Shown here: positions 36,900-46,968 of the stretch, one piece after another | How the letters are laid out: each line of letters starts with the position of its first letter | How positions within the stretch are numbered: the stretch's first letter is position 1 | Assembly: GCA_030148225.1 (NCBI GenBank) | Contig: JASBTX010000032.1 | Coordinates: 114,796-178,795, forward strand | Length of the DNA stretch: 64,000 nt | Direction: 5' to 3' | Source of the DNA: Paracoccaceae bacterium | Lineage (GTDB): Bacteria; Pseudomonadota; Alphaproteobacteria; Rhodobacterales; Rhodobacteraceae | Made by a program: the position numbers and the translations under genes | Notes under the pieces: model-generated | The model's database searches: none | Told to the model about the DNA's origin: nothing | What the model saw: only the letters and a program-made list of their open reading frames with translations

Positions 36900-38873
36900 T
36901 TACTCTGCCGGTACAGCTGATTTCGGGGATTTGGACGCGCCCGCAGCGATGCGGTAGCGCCGGTCTGTCAGGCTGAGAACCCCGCCAAGCGACATGATGA
37001 TGGCCCCCAGCCAGATCCAGTTGGCAAAGGGTTTGATATAGGTCCGCACCGCCCAGCCGCCATCATCCTGCTGATCGCCGATCACCACATAGACGTCGCG
37101 CAGGATCGACTGGTTGATGGCCGCTTCGGTCGTGGGCATGCCCGCGACGGGATAGACCCGTTTTTCAGGGTAAAGCGCACCGATGGAGACACCATCGCGG
37201 CTCAGGCTCATATCCGCGATTGTGGTGTTGTAGTTCGGCCCCCGGTCGTCGCGCACATCGTTCAGCGTGAGGCTGTAGCTGCCGACATCATAGGTTTCGC
37301 CGATGGCGACAACACGGATATCCTCGACCTCCCAGGCAAGAAGGGCCGAGATGCCGAAAACGGTGATACCGAAACCCATATGCGCCACTGCCTTGCCCCA
37401 GTCGGCACGTGGCAGACGGCGCAGGCGGCGCATCCGGTCGGAAACCGCGCCGCGTCCCGCCCGCATCAAAAGATCGATCACCGCCCCGACAAAGAGCCAG
37501 ACCGCCAGCCCGACACCGATCGGCCCGATCAGCGTCTTACCGGTCTGCATGGTCCAGATCAGACCGATGACCAGAACAGTCAGGACCAGCGCCGGGGCCA
37601 GCTGACGCAGTGTGCGTTTCAGGCGTGCGCGTTTCCACGGCATGATCGAGCCGATCGGCAGGATCACGGCCAGCGTGACGATAAAGGGCGTGAAGGCCGC
37701 GTCAAAAAACGGTGGGCCGACAGAGAGCTTGCGATCAAAGAACAACTCGGCGATCAGCGGCCAGATCGTGCCGACAAAGACGATAAAGGCGCTGACGGCC
37801 AGAAGGACATTGTTGATGACCAGCGCCGTTTCACGGCTGGCCAGCCCGAAAACGCCCTTGGCCTCCATCACACCGGCGCGCAACGCGTAAAGCACGAGCG
37901 CACCGCCCATGAAGATCACCAGAATCGAGAGGATGAACACCCCGCGTTCGGGATCGTTGGCGAAGGCATGCACCGATGTCAGCACGCCCGAACGGACGAT
38001 GAAGGTTCCAATGAGCGAGAAACCGAAGGCGAGGATCGCCAGAAGGATCGTCCAGCTTTTGAGAACTTCGCGTTTCTCGACCACGATGGCTGAATGCAGG
38101 AGTGCCGCCGAGATCAGCCATGGCATGAATGAGGCGTTTTCAACCGGGTCCCAGAACCAGAAGCCGCCCCAGCCAAGCTCGTAATAGGCCCACCATGACC
38201 CGAGCGCGATGCCGATGGTCAGGAAGAGCCATGCAGCCAGCGTCCAGGGGCGCACCCAGCGCGCCCAGGCCGCATCAACCTTGCCCTCGATCAGGGCGGC
38301 GACGGCGAAGGAAAAGCTCATCGAGAGGCCGACATACCCCAGATAGAGAAAGGGTGGATGCAGTGCCAAGCCGATATCCTGCAAAAGCGGGTTCAGCCCT
38401 TCGCCATCAAACGGCGCAGTGGCGAGGCGCGTGAACGGGTTGGAGGTAAAGAGGATGAAGGCATAAAAGGCCACGCCGACTGCCGCCTGAACACTGAGCA
38501 CGCGGGCGCGCAGCGTCGCGGGCAGGTTCTGCCCGAACCATGCGGCGCAGGCCCCGAAAAGCGCAAGAATCATCACCCAGAGCAGGAGCGAACCCTCGTG
38601 GTTCCCCCAGACGCCGGTGATCTTGTAGAGAAGCGGTTTGAGCGTGTGCGAGTTCTGCACCACCACCAATAGCGAAAAGTCTGACATCACAAAGGCATAG
38701 GTGAGTGCGGCAAAGGATGTCAGCACCAGCGCGAATTGCGCGGTTGCGGCCGGTTCGGCGACCGTCATCCAGCCCCGCCAGCCCTTGCTTGCCCCGATCA
38801 GCGGGATGATGAACTGCACAATCGCCGCGAAAAACGCGAGGATCAGCGTAAAGTGACCGATTTCTGCTATCAT
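36900..38873 (-). CDS. ccmF: Haem lyase CcmF
   Basis: A 657-aa polytopic membrane protein that takes haem from CcmE and joins it to apocytochrome c. The WWD haem-handling loop is clear as GSWWAYYELGWGGFWFWDPVENASFMPWL, with conserved TM histidines in LHPPFLYLGYVG and ALLHSAIVVEKRE. The periplasmic C-terminal part (GETYDVGSYSLTLNDV...YPEKRVYP) matches the family. The ATG giving MIAEIGHFTLILAF was chosen; one at 38885 is in frame. A 90-bp gap with a weak hairpin separates it from the upstream holin gene, so it may have its own promoter. Confidence 0.93.
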   Translation of the reverse strand: MIAEIGHFTLILAFFAAIVQFIIPLIGASKGWRGWMTVAEPAATAQFALVLTSFAALTYAFVMSDFSLLVVVQNSHTLKPLLYKITGVWGNHEGSLLLWVMILALFGACAAWFGQNLPATLRARVLSVQAAVGVAFYAFILFTSNPFTRLATAPFDGEGLNPLLQDIGLALHPPFLYLGYVGLSMSFSFAVAALIEGKVDAAWARWVRPWTLAAWLFLTIGIALGSWWAYYELGWGGFWFWDPVENASFMPWLISAALLHSAIVVEKREVLKSWTILLAILAFGFSLIGTFIVRSGVLTSVHAFANDPERGVFILSILVIFMGGALVLYALRAGVMEAKGVFGLASRETALVINNVLLAVSAFIVFVGTIWPLIAELFFDRKLSVGPPFFDAAFTPFIVTLAVILPIGSIMPWKRARLKRTLRQLAPALVLTVLVIGLIWTMQTGKTLIGPIGVGLAVWLFVGAVIDLLMRAGRGAVSDRMRRLRRLPRADWGKAVAHMGFGITVFGISALLAWEVEDIRVVAIGETYDVGSYSLTLNDVRDDRGPNYNTTIADMSLSRDGVSIGALYPEKRVYPVAGMPTTEAAINQSILRDVYVVIGDQQDDGGWAVRTYIKPFANWIWLGAIIMSLGGVLSLTDRRYRIAAGASKSPKSAVPAE

Positions 38874-38963
38874 GACAGGCAGCATAATCCGGCGCGCCGC
38901 CGCCGCCAAGATGCAGAGGTTACGCTAAGACAATCTGCCACATGACAATTTCGTGTGGCCGGA

Positions 38964-39560
38964 TCAGCCGGATTGCTGTCGCCATTCGGCCAGCGCGGGA
39001 TTGGGTTCCGCCGGTGGCCGGGGCTGTGTTTGGGGCTGTGTCTGGCCTTGCGTTGGTGCCGTGGCCGGGCCGGGCGCGGCAGGTTCTGCGGGCGCGCGCA
39101 GACGTTCCAGTGCCGTAATGTTGCGCGCAACCACCGGGGCCATGTCCAGTGTCGCGCTGAGCGAACGCTGGAATTCCTGACCCTTGGCCTGATGGCGGGC
39201 CCCGAAATAGAAGGACACGATTGCCCCCATCAGCCACCAAAGCGCCTCGGGCACCAGCGCAAGGCCCTGCATCCGGGCGGCAAACCAGACCGGATCGACC
39301 ATGGCCGCCGCAACGAGGCCGAGCGTGCCAAAGGCCATGGCCGGGCGCGGCAGCCGGTTCAGCCCGTCGATCAGACGATCAAAGGGTGAGCGGTTGCGGC
39401 GGGAAAACTCGGCCGCGTACTGGGCCAGTGCTGCCGCATTCTGTGCCGCGATGCGCCCGGCGTCAGCCTCGGCATTGGGGCGAAAGACCTCGGCGGTTTC
39501 GCGCAGAACGTTGCGGCCATCGCCGAATATCAGGTTGAGAAGCGTGCTGATCAGCCCCAT
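38964..39560 (-). CDS. Holin-like protein (3TM type) of a lysis cassette
   Basis: A 198-aa protein. An amphipathic N terminus (MGLISTLLNLIFGDGRNVLRETAEVF) is followed by a helical region and two hydrophobic segments (AMAFGTLGLVAAAMVDPVWFAA and ALWWLMGAIVSFYFGARHQ), then a Pro/Gln/Thr-rich C-terminal tail. This matches the 3TM holin family that opens the inner membrane to release an endolysin. Its start overlaps the end of the GH108 endolysin gene by 10 bp, which supports the role. In Rhodobacter capsulatus a homologous holin/endolysin pair, located away from the structural cluster, releases gene transfer agent particles. Confidence 0.78.
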   Translation of the reverse strand: MGLISTLLNLIFGDGRNVLRETAEVFRPNAEADAGRIAAQNAAALAQYAAEFSRRNRSPFDRLIDGLNRLPRPAMAFGTLGLVAAAMVDPVWFAARMQGLALVPEALWWLMGAIVSFYFGARHQAKGQEFQRSLSATLDMAPVVARNITALERLRAPAEPAAPGPATAPTQGQTQPQTQPRPPAEPNPALAEWRQQSG

Positions 39561-40162
39561 TTTGCCACCCTTTGTCTGTGTTCGGCGTCGGTCAGGTGAA
39601 AGCGTGGGTCGATGAATTCCTCGGCGCGGCGTATCCAGCCGCCCTTGCCGCCATCGCGCCGCCGCGCGTATTTGCGCGAGGCCGGGCGCCGGTCGGCGAG
39701 ACGATAGTAATAGTTGCGCCGCTCAATGCCATAGGCATCAACGATATGATCCGGCGCGCTGGCATTTGCAGCGCTGACCGCGGCAATGGTATCCGGCCCG
39801 ATGATGCCGTCATCGGCGCAGGTAAAACCCATGCGCGTGACCAGACGCTGCAAAAGCCTGACCGCATTGGCACCGGCATTGACATACATGTCAAAAACGC
39901 TGGGTTGCAGCGGCTCGGGCAACCGGTCGATGCCCGGTTGTGCATAATAGTGGCGCACAAAGATATCGACGGCCTGCCCGCGCGTCAGTTCGCGCAGATC
40001 ATCCACCCCGATATCGCCATCGCCATCCAGATCCAGACCCAGCCTGCGCATCGTCTGCAGCGTGACGCCGAAATTTGTCGCCCCGCCCGGATCATCGGGA
40101 TCGTTCACAAAGCCGCCCTCACGGGCGACGATAGATGATGCTATTTCCTGAACTGATTGCAT
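39551..40162 (-). CDS. GH108-family N-acetylmuramidase endolysin
   Basis: A 203-aa peptidoglycan hydrolase without a signal peptide. The GH108 catalytic domain begins at the N terminus with VAREGGFVNDPDDPGGATNFGVT, in which Glu15 is the expected catalytic acid, and continues with YYAQPGIDRLPEPLQPSVFDMYVNAGANAVRLLQRLV. The rest, with DDGIIGPDTIAAV and YGIERRNYYYRLADRRP, is the family's peptidoglycan-binding region (PG_binding_3). Lack of a signal explains the need for the holin encoded just downstream. It sits between ccmE and ccmF. The small upstream gap (57 bp) contains GTTAAC, at most a half-site for the regulator CtrA. Confidence 0.88.
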   Translation of the reverse strand: MQSVQEIASSIVAREGGFVNDPDDPGGATNFGVTLQTMRRLGLDLDGDGDIGVDDLRELTRGQAVDIFVRHYYAQPGIDRLPEPLQPSVFDMYVNAGANAVRLLQRLVTRMGFTCADDGIIGPDTIAAVSAANASAPDHIVDAYGIERRNYYYRLADRRPASRKYARRRDGGKGGWIRRAEEFIDPRFHLTDAEHRQRVAKWG

Positions 40163-40219
40163 CCGGCCCTCCGCAAATACGCGGCGAAGGGTCCGGAAGT
40201 TTGGTTAACAAAGTGAAAC

Positions 40220-40663
40220 CTAACCGTTCGGTTCCTGATAGACGCCCTGTTCCTTGAGCGCGTCGATCACCTCTTTCGGCATGTAGGTCTCGTCATGTTT
40301 GGCGAGGATTTCGGTGGCGACAAAGATGCCGTCGACATAGCTGCCCTGACCGACCATGCCTTCGCCCTGTTTGAAAAGGTCGGGCAGGATGCCGGTATAT
40401 TCCACCGGTATGCTCGAGGCACCATCCGTGACGTTAAAGCGCACCGTTTCGCCCTGCCCCCGGATCAGGCTGCCCTCTTCGACAAGGCCGCCGATGCGGA
40501 AAACCTCGGTCGGGGGTGGGGGCGATTCGACGACCTGCGTGGGCGAGAAAAAGAAGTTGATCCCGTCACGCAGCGTATAGCCGATGACAATCGTGGCCAG
40601 CACGAGCGCCACGAATGTCAGCATGATCACCTGAATTCTGCGTCTCTTCTTCAGTCCGCGCAT
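40220..40663 (-). CDS. ccmE: Haem chaperone CcmE
   Basis: A 147-aa membrane-anchored periplasmic chaperone that binds haem covalently and passes it to CcmF. A single N-terminal helix (VIMLTFVALVLATIVIGYTL) precedes an OB-fold domain with FRIGGLVEEGSLIRG and PVEYTGILPDLFKQGEGMVGQG. The haem-binding His123 and Tyr127 are in LAKHDETYMPK. ccmF should follow directly, but the endolysin and holin genes lie between. argC precedes it with a 7-bp gap. Confidence 0.93.
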   Translation of the reverse strand: MRGLKKRRRIQVIMLTFVALVLATIVIGYTLRDGINFFFSPTQVVESPPPPTEVFRIGGLVEEGSLIRGQGETVRFNVTDGASSIPVEYTGILPDLFKQGEGMVGQGSYVDGIFVATEILAKHDETYMPKEVIDALKEQGVYQEPNG

Positions 40664-40670
40664 GTCTACC

Positions 40671-41699
40671 TCATGGAAATAGCGGGGCGAGCATCAGCCC
40701 GGCGGTTTCGTCCTCTCCCAGCATAAGATTGGCGTTTTGCAGCGCTTGTCCAGAGGACCCCTTGGTCAAATTATCGAGTGCAGCGGTCACGACGGTCTTG
40801 CCGGGCAGTCTGTCGCCGGTCACGCCGATATGAACAAAGTTCGAGCCGCGCACATGATGCGTTGACGGGGTTTCACCCATCGGCAAGAGCGTGACAAACG
40901 GCTCTTGCTCATATGCGGCGGCAAATGTGTCGTGGATTTCTTCGGCGTCGCCGCTGACATAGACCGTGGCAAGGATACCGCGATTTGCCGGCAGAAGATG
41001 CGGGGTGAACCGCACCTGAACGGGCCTGCCTGCGATGGCCGAAAACTCCTGATCGAACTCGCCCAGATGACGGTGGGTTCCGCCGACAGCATAGGCATTG
41101 CTGCCTTCGGAGAGTTCGGCATGCAGCAGGTTTTCCCTGAGCGCGCGGCCCGCGCCGCTGACGCCGGTCTTGAGATCGATGATGATATCGTCAAGGTCGA
41201 TCACACCCGCCGCGATCAGCGGGCGCAGCGCAAACTGGCCCGTGGCCGCGTTGCAGCCGGTACCCGCCACCAGCCGCGCCGATCTGATCTGGTCGCGGTA
41301 GAACTCGGTCAGGCCATAGACGGCCTCGCGCTGCAACGCGGTCGCGGTGTGAGGGTTGCCGTACCATTTTTCGTATTCCGCCGCATCGCGCAGCCGGAAA
41401 TCAGCCGACAGATCGACGATCCGGACATCACGCGGCAGAGTGCTGATGACATCCTGCGAGGTCTTGTGCGGCAGGGCGCAGAACACGAGATTGATATCCG
41501 TGAAATCCAGATCTTCGATCTTTTGCAGAACCGGCAGGTCGAGGTGACGCAGATGCGGGAAAACCTGCCCCATGGACTGGCCGGCCTTGCGGTCGGCGGA
41601 GAGGGCGGTGATCTGCATCGCGGGATGGGTCGCGATCAGACGGACGAGTTCGGCACCGGTATAGCCGCTGGCACCGAGAATGGCGATTTTATGGGTCAT
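40671..41699 (-). CDS. argC: N-acetyl-gamma-glutamyl-phosphate reductase
   Basis: A 342-aa NADPH enzyme of arginine synthesis. The Rossmann N terminus is [23 protein letters not shown], the catalytic Cys149 is in [18 protein letters not shown], and [12 protein letters not shown] with the later His gives the active-site base. ATG at 41699 gives the normal family length; in-frame codons upstream run into murI. It follows murI on the minus strand after 56 bp and precedes ccmE closely. Confidence 0.93.
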   Translation of the reverse strand: MTHKIAILGASGYTGAELVRLIATHPAMQITALSADRKAGQSMGQVFPHLRHLDLPVLQKIEDLDFTDINLVFCALPHKTSQDVISTLPRDVRIVDLSADFRLRDAAEYEKWYGNPHTATALQREAVYGLTEFYRDQIRSARLVAGTGCNAATGQFALRPLIAAGVIDLDDIIIDLKTGVSGAGRALRENLLHAELSEGSNAYAVGGTHRHLGEFDQEFSAIAGRPVQVRFTPHLLPANRGILATVYVSGDAEEIHDTFAAAYEQEPFVTLLPMGETPSTHHVRGSNFVHIGVTGDRLPGKTVVTAALDNLTKGSSGQALQNANLMLGEDETAGLMLAPLFP

Positions 41700-41755
41700 G
41701 GGGGACCTCTTTGAACTGGCGATGATTGTGTAGAGGGTTCGCGGGCATACCGCAA

Positions 41756-42568
41756 TCAGGCGGACAGAAACTCGATCTTTCGTCGCAGAAACCTTGTCGC
41801 GCCGTCGCTGACCTGTTTGGGATCGCCCGTGGTCACGAATGCGCATTCGCCGCCCGTTCCGGCCATGGACGGGTGGCGTGTGAGATAGTCGGCCAGGCTC
41901 TCTGCAACGAGGCTGGCCTGCGAATAGACCCTGACATCCCCGCCCAGTGCGGCCTGAAATTCGGCTTCGACCAGCGGATAGTGCGTGCAACCCAGAATGG
42001 CGGCCTGTGGATGGGGCATCTTGCGTTTCAGCGCGTCGACATGGCCGCGCACCAGCGCCTCGGCCAGGATCATGTCGCCGTCTTCGATGGCATCGACGAC
42101 ACCGCCGCAGGCCTGCGCCTCGACATCGACGCCGATGGCGCGAAAGGCAAGTTCGCGCTGAAAGGCGCGGCTGGCCACGGTCGCCGGCGTGGCAAAGAGC
42201 GCGACATGTTTGACATTGACCTCACGCGGGGGGGAATTGTCGCCCCAGTCCCGTTCGGTCAGCGCCTCGATCATCGGGACAAAGACACCCAGCACGCGTT
42301 TGCCGTCGGGAACCAGATTTTCCTGCAACCGGCGCAGCGCCACCGCCGATGCGGTATTGCAGGCCAGAATCACCAGATCGCAGCCCGCGTCCCAAAGATG
42401 CTGAACCGCGCGCGCGGTCAGCCGGTAGACATCATCGGCATCGCGTACGCCATAAGGCGCATGGGCGCTGTCGGCGAAATAGATCAGCGGCTGGTCCGGC
42501 ATTTTCTGCTGAACGGCGTCCAGGACGGTGAGCCCGCCAAGGCCTGAATCAAATATTCCGATCGGCAT
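41756..42568 (-). CDS. murI: Glutamate racemase
   Basis: A 270-aa cofactor-independent racemase that makes D-glutamate for peptidoglycan. The paired catalytic cysteines are Cys70 in [14 protein letters not shown] and Cys about 194 in [15 protein letters not shown], and the N terminus [14 protein letters not shown] carries the conserved Asp-Ser. It lies 5 bp downstream of the acyltransferase gene, so both are probably on one transcript. Confidence 0.93.
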   Translation of the reverse strand: MPIGIFDSGLGGLTVLDAVQQKMPDQPLIYFADSAHAPYGVRDADDVYRLTARAVQHLWDAGCDLVILACNTASAVALRRLQENLVPDGKRVLGVFVPMIEALTERDWGDNSPPREVNVKHVALFATPATVASRAFQRELAFRAIGVDVEAQACGGVVDAIEDGDMILAEALVRGHVDALKRKMPHPQAAILGCTHYPLVEAEFQAALGGDVRVYSQASLVAESLADYLTRHPSMAGTGGECAFVTTGDPKQVSDGATRFLRRKIEFLSA

Positions 42569-42573
42569 GGGTG

Positions 42574-43452
42574 TTACGTGCGGTATTTCTCGTCAAATTC
42601 GAAGCCATAGCCCAGGGTTTTGAGCGGCTTTGGCGACAGCGCATACGTGGATTGCCTGAGAAAGTCCATCATGGCCGCGGGTTCTGCGGCATGTTCGCGC
42701 AGCGCCGCACCCGCGATGGGTTGGCCGATGACCACGCGCACCGGTTCGTCCACCCGCGCCCGGAACTCGTTGATCAGAAGCGCGAGGCGCAGGGTCGAAT
42801 GCAGGTGGCTGGCAATCTGAAAGAGACGCGAATTGTGGCCATCGAAAAAGACCGGCACAACGGTGGCGCCGGAACGGATTATCATGCGGGCGGTGAAATT
42901 GCGCCAGCCCGGGTCCATCGGTTGAGAAAACATTCCCCGCGAGGTCGAGACGGTGCCGCCCGGAAACACGCCGATCGCGCCCCCGGCGGAAAGGTAGCTC
43001 AGCGCCGCGCGCCGTGTTTCGAGGTTCTGCTCTACGGCCTCTTTGGTCTGGTCAAAGCTGATCGGCAGAATGATGCGGTTCAGTTCCCCGGCCTTACGAA
43101 AGATGCGATGGGCAAGGATGCGGAAATCGCCACGCCGCCGCGACAGGATATGACCCAGCATCAGCCCGTCCAGAATGCCGTAGGGGTGGTTGGCGATGAC
43201 GATCAGCGGGCCGGTGGCGGGGATATTGTCCAGACTGCCCCCCACGACGGAAAGCGAGAGGCCATAGCGTTCTGCCATGACCTGCCAGAAATCGTGGCCC
43301 GGCCTGATCTCACGCTCATACCCTTCGGCGCGCCTGATCAGCCTGAGCCTGCCAGTGACATTTTCCATCACGCGGATGATGGCCCGCCCGCCGCGGGTTT
43401 CGGCGGAACTGGCATAGCTGATGTCACGCGCGATCTGACGTTTCGAACTCAT
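42574..43452 (-). CDS. Lysophospholipid acyltransferase family protein
   Basis: A 292-aa PlsC-fold acyltransferase. The active-site motif reads NHPYGILDG, an H-x5-D spacing (His89, Asp95) as in hemolysin-like or OlsA-type members rather than the H-x4-D of PlsC proper. A second block, [12 protein letters not shown], matches the family's FPEGT motif with Gly in place of Glu, and [11 protein letters not shown] a third. It may acylate lyso-ornithine lipid or lysophosphatidate; the sequence does not decide. It has no clear membrane helix other than short hydrophobic stretches. It lies 75 bp downstream of the oxidoreductase gene in the same direction. Confidence 0.78.
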   Translation of the reverse strand: MSSKRQIARDISYASSAETRGGRAIIRVMENVTGRLRLIRRAEGYEREIRPGHDFWQVMAERYGLSLSVVGGSLDNIPATGPLIVIANHPYGILDGLMLGHILSRRRGDFRILAHRIFRKAGELNRIILPISFDQTKEAVEQNLETRRAALSYLSAGGAIGVFPGGTVSTSRGMFSQPMDPGWRNFTARMIIRSGATVVPVFFDGHNSRLFQIASHLHSTLRLALLINEFRARVDEPVRVVIGQPIAGAALREHAAEPAAMMDFLRQSTYALSPKPLKTLGYGFEFDEKYRT

Positions 43453-43527
43453 TTTGCCCCTGTACTGCCGCCCGTCCGGGCGGTCATATCGCCGGGCTAT
43501 GACAGTTTGGTGACGGATGCACCCGGA

Positions 43528-46500
43528 TTATTCAGCGGCATGCGGCAAATCCGTGCCACCGGCCTGAATAGCCGCCAGCAATGCCTCGCGCTCTTTGGCG
43601 GCGCGGGCCTCGGCGCGGGCCTTGACCGGGCCGAAACCCCGGATCGAGAGCGGCAGGCGGGCCAGCGCGATGACAGATTCGGCTGTTTTGGGGTCGTATT
43701 GCGCGAATGCCCGGCGCATATCGGCCTCGTACTGGTCGATCAGGGCGCGTTCCATGCGCCGCTCGGCACTATAGCCAAAGGGATCGAACCGGGTGCCGCG
43801 CAGCCCCTTGAGCGCGGCCAAAAGCCTGAAAACCTGGCCCATCCACGGACCGAATTCGCGCTTGACGGGCCGTCCGTCCGGGCCGGTGCGCGACAAGAGC
43901 GGCGGTGCGAGGTGATAGGTCAGGCGCAGGCGCCCATCAAATTCAGCGCGGGCCTTGCCAGCCGTTTCGAGGTGCAGCCGCGCGACCTCGTACTCGTCCT
44001 TGTAGGTCAGGAGTTTGTGAAACCCTTCGGCGACAGCGGCGCGCAGGTCGTCATCGGGGCAAAGATCAAGCAGCGCGTGATAGCGCTGAACCAGCGCGGG
44101 GCCCTGATAGGCGGCCAGATGCCGGTCGCGCAGGGCGATCCTGTCGGCGAGCGTGGCAGGCAGTTCCACCACTTTGCTGTCGAGTATCTCGCGCGTTTTT
44201 CGCGGATGCAGGACCGCCCAGCGCCCGATCTCGAAGGCGCGCAGGTTATTGTCGACCGCCGCCCCGTTCAGCCGGATCGCCTGACGCAGCGCTTCGCCGC
44301 TGAGCGGCAGACGCCCCATCTGCCAGATCGCCCCCAGAAGCAGCATGTTCGAATAGATCGAATCGCCCAGTAATTCGCGCGCCAGTCGCGAGGCATCGAA
44401 AAGATGAAGATCGTCCTTGAGCCGCGCTTCGAGCGCGAGCGCGAGTTCCTGACCCGGCAGCCGGAAACCGGTGTCGCGGGTGAAATCGCCGGTGATCGCC
44501 TCGTGCGAGTTGACCACCGCGCCGGTCTGACCCGACCGCAGGAGGCCCAGCGTCTTGGCCCCGGCGGATACCACCAGATCGCCGCCGATCAGGGCATGCG
44601 CCTCGCCCACGGAAACGCGCACGGCGTCAATCTCGCGCGGGGAATTGGCCAACCGGCAATGGACATGGACCGCGCCGCCCTTTTGCGCCAGCCCCGCCAT
44701 TTCCATCATGCCCACGCCCTTGCTATCCAGATGCGCCGCCATCGCGATACTGGCGCCAATGGTCACGACGCCGGTGCCGCCGACCCCGGTGATGACCATG
44801 TTATAGGTGCCGTCGATGGCGGGCAGCGTGGGTTCGGGCAGGCTTGGCAGGTCTATCCGGCGGCCTGCGGATTTGCGCAGCACCGCACCTTCGACCGAGA
44901 CGAAAGAGGGGCAGAACCCCTGAATGCATGAAAAATCCGTGTTGCAGCTGGACTGGTCGACCGCGCGTTTGCGCCCGAATTCGGTTTCGACCGGAATAAT
45001 CGAAACGCAGTTCGACTGTACCCCGCAATCGCCGCAGCCCTCGCAGATATCGGTATTGATAAAGACGCGGCTTTCCGGATCGGGAAGGGTGCCGCGTTTG
45101 CGTCGGCGGCGTTTTTCGGCGGCGCAGGTCTGAACATAGACCAGCACGGTGACCCCTTTGATCCGGCTTAACCGTTCCTGAACCTGCCCCAGGTCTTCGC
45201 GCGGATAGGCGGACACGCCGGATGGCAGACCGGCGGGATCGAACGCCTCTTTCGGGTCATAGACGACGACCACTTCGGAGGGGCCGAATGACAGGACCTC
45301 GTTGACGATGCGATAGGCATCGAGCCCGCCCTCGTTGGTTTGCCCGCCGGTCATGGCGACCGCGTCGTTGAACAGGATCTTGTAGGTGATGTTTGTATTT
45401 GCAGCGATGGCGGCACGGATGGCCTGAATACCGGAGTGGTTATAGGTGCCGTCGCCCAGATTCTGGAAAACGTGGTCGCGTTTGGAAAACGGTGCCTCGC
45501 CGATCCAGTTGGCGCCTTCGCCGCCCATATGGGTGTAGCCCACGGTTTCACGGTCCATCCACTGAACCATGTAGTGGCAGCCGATCCCGGCATAGGCACG
45601 CGCGCCTTCGGGCAGTTTGGTTGATGAATTATGCGGACAGCCCGAGCAGAAATAGGGCAGGCGCGCCGCCAGATCCTGTGCATTATCGGCCTTGCGCGCC
45701 TCATCCAGACGTTCGATCGCGTCGCGCATCGCATCGGTGGCGCGGCCTTCATCGATCAGGATATGGCCGAGCTTGGTGGCCACGGTGACCGGATCGAGGT
45801 CCATCTTGGTTTGAAAAAGTGTTTCACCCCGGTCATTCTCGCCGCCGTAAAGCCGTCGGCCCTGCCGGTTGTTGAATATCGCCTCCTTGGCCTGCACCTC
45901 GATCAGCTTGCGCTTTTCCTCGACGATCACGATCAGATCGACACCCTCGGCCCATTCGCGAAAGCTTTCGAAATCGAGAGGCCATGTCATGCCGACCTTG
46001 TAGGTGGTGATGCCCAGCCGTTCGGCTTCGGCGGCGTCGATGCCGAGAAGGTTCAGCGCGTGGGTCAGATCGAGCCAGTTCTTGCCGGCGGCCACGAAAC
46101 CGACTTTCGCCCCCGGTTTGCCCAGCACGCGCCGGTCGAACCGGTTGGCGCGGCCAAAGGCCTCGGCCGCGTGGCGGCGATAGTCGATCACACGCTCTTC
46201 CTGGGCGTGGGGTGTATCGTTCAGCCGGATATTCAGCCCGCCCGGCGGCATGGTGAAATCGGGCGTGACAAATCGCGCGGCAAGCGGGTCGGCATCGACG
46301 ACCGAGGTCACTTCGACCGTGTCCTTCATGCACTTCAGCCCGACCCAGAGCCCGCTATAGCGCGACAAAGCATAGCCAAAGAGGCCGAAATCCAGAATTT
46401 CCTGCACGCCGGCAGGCGAGAGGATGGGCATGTAGCTGTCGACCATCGTCCATTCGGACTGATGCAGCGTGGTCGAGCTTTCGCCGGTATGATCATCGCC

Positions 46501-46932
46501 CATCGCCGCGATGACACCGCCATGGGCCGAGGTTCCGGCCATGTTGACATGGCGAAACACATCGCCCGAACGGTCGACGCCCGGCCCCTTGCCGTACCAG
46601 AGGCCAAAGACACCGTCATAACGCCCCTCGCCCCTGAGTTCGGCCTGCTGGCTGCCCCAAAGTGCTGTTGCCGCAAGATCTTCGTTCAGCCCGTACTGAA
46701 AAACGACATTGGCCGCCTCGAGCTCGCGCGTGGCGCGCTCCATCTGCTGATCAACCGCACCAAGCGGTGATCCGCGATAGCCGGTGACCAGCCCCGCGGT
46801 ATTCAGCCCTGCGGCCCGGTCACGTGCCGCCTGGTTCAGCATCAGGCGCACCAGCGCCTGTGTGCCGTTCAGCAAAACCGGGGATTTGTTCAGATCATAC
46901 CTGTCGGACAGGCGGACATCTTGCAGGCTCAT
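43528..46932 (-). CDS. Indolepyruvate ferredoxin oxidoreductase (fused alpha/beta type)
   Basis: A 1134-aa thiamine-diphosphate 2-ketoacid:ferredoxin oxidoreductase with all parts in one chain. The N-terminal pyrimidine-type domain has GLVTGYRGSPLGAVDQQMERA; the TPP-binding domain has MGGEGANWIGEAPFS and NLGDGTYNHSGIQAIRAA (Mg/TPP GDG motif); an Fe-S segment has CEGCGDCGVQSNC; the gamma domain has ITGVGGTGVVTIGASIAMAAHLD; a DUF6537-type C-terminal region follows. It decarboxylates aryl or branched 2-keto acids from amino-acid transamination to acyl-CoA. It is divergent from a LysR gene with a perfect inverted repeat between them. Confidence 0.9.
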   Translation of the reverse strand: MSLQDVRLSDRYDLNKSPVLLNGTQALVRLMLNQAARDRAAGLNTAGLVTGYRGSPLGAVDQQMERATRELEAANVVFQYGLNEDLAATALWGSQQAELRGEGRYDGVFGLWYGKGPGVDRSGDVFRHVNMAGTSAHGGVIAAMGDDHTGESSTTLHQSEWTMVDSYMPILSPAGVQEILDFGLFGYALSRYSGLWVGLKCMKDTVEVTSVVDADPLAARFVTPDFTMPPGGLNIRLNDTPHAQEERVIDYRRHAAEAFGRANRFDRRVLGKPGAKVGFVAAGKNWLDLTHALNLLGIDAAEAERLGITTYKVGMTWPLDFESFREWAEGVDLIVIVEEKRKLIEVQAKEAIFNNRQGRRLYGGENDRGETLFQTKMDLDPVTVATKLGHILIDEGRATDAMRDAIERLDEARKADNAQDLAARLPYFCSGCPHNSSTKLPEGARAYAGIGCHYMVQWMDRETVGYTHMGGEGANWIGEAPFSKRDHVFQNLGDGTYNHSGIQAIRAAIAANTNITYKILFNDAVAMTGGQTNEGGLDAYRIVNEVLSFGPSEVVVVYDPKEAFDPAGLPSGVSAYPREDLGQVQERLSRIKGVTVLVYVQTCAAEKRRRRKRGTLPDPESRVFINTDICEGCGDCGVQSNCVSIIPVETEFGRKRAVDQSSCNTDFSCIQGFCPSFVSVEGAVLRKSAGRRIDLPSLPEPTLPAIDGTYNMVITGVGGTGVVTIGASIAMAAHLDSKGVGMMEMAGLAQKGGAVHVHCRLANSPREIDAVRVSVGEAHALIGGDLVVSAGAKTLGLLRSGQTGAVVNSHEAITGDFTRDTGFRLPGQELALALEARLKDDLHLFDASRLARELLGDSIYSNMLLLGAIWQMGRLPLSGEALRQAIRLNGAAVDNNLRAFEIGRWAVLHPRKTREILDSKVVELPATLADRIALRDRHLAAYQGPALVQRYHALLDLCPDDDLRAAVAEGFHKLLTYKDEYEVARLHLETAGKARAEFDGRLRLTYHLAPPLLSRTGPDGRPVKREFGPWMGQVFRLLAALKGLRGTRFDPFGYSAERRMERALIDQYEADMRRAFAQYDPKTAESVIALARLPLSIRGFGPVKARAEARAAKEREALLAAIQAGGTDLPHAAE

Positions 46933-46968
46933 CGGTGGTCCGTTGTTGATGTGGTCCTGCCCCTATAT

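Noticed and set aside
36900..38909. Antisense frame inside ccmF coding for a Arg/Asp/Gln-rich protein
   Set aside because: Composition reflects the reverse complement of hydrophobic membrane codons; no domain and no ribosome site. The ccmF motifs are complete.
38964..40162. Endolysin/holin pair as a prophage remnant
   Set aside because: No integrase, terminase, capsid, portal, tail or att-like repeat flanks it, and composition matches the neighbours. A domesticated lysis cassette is the better reading.
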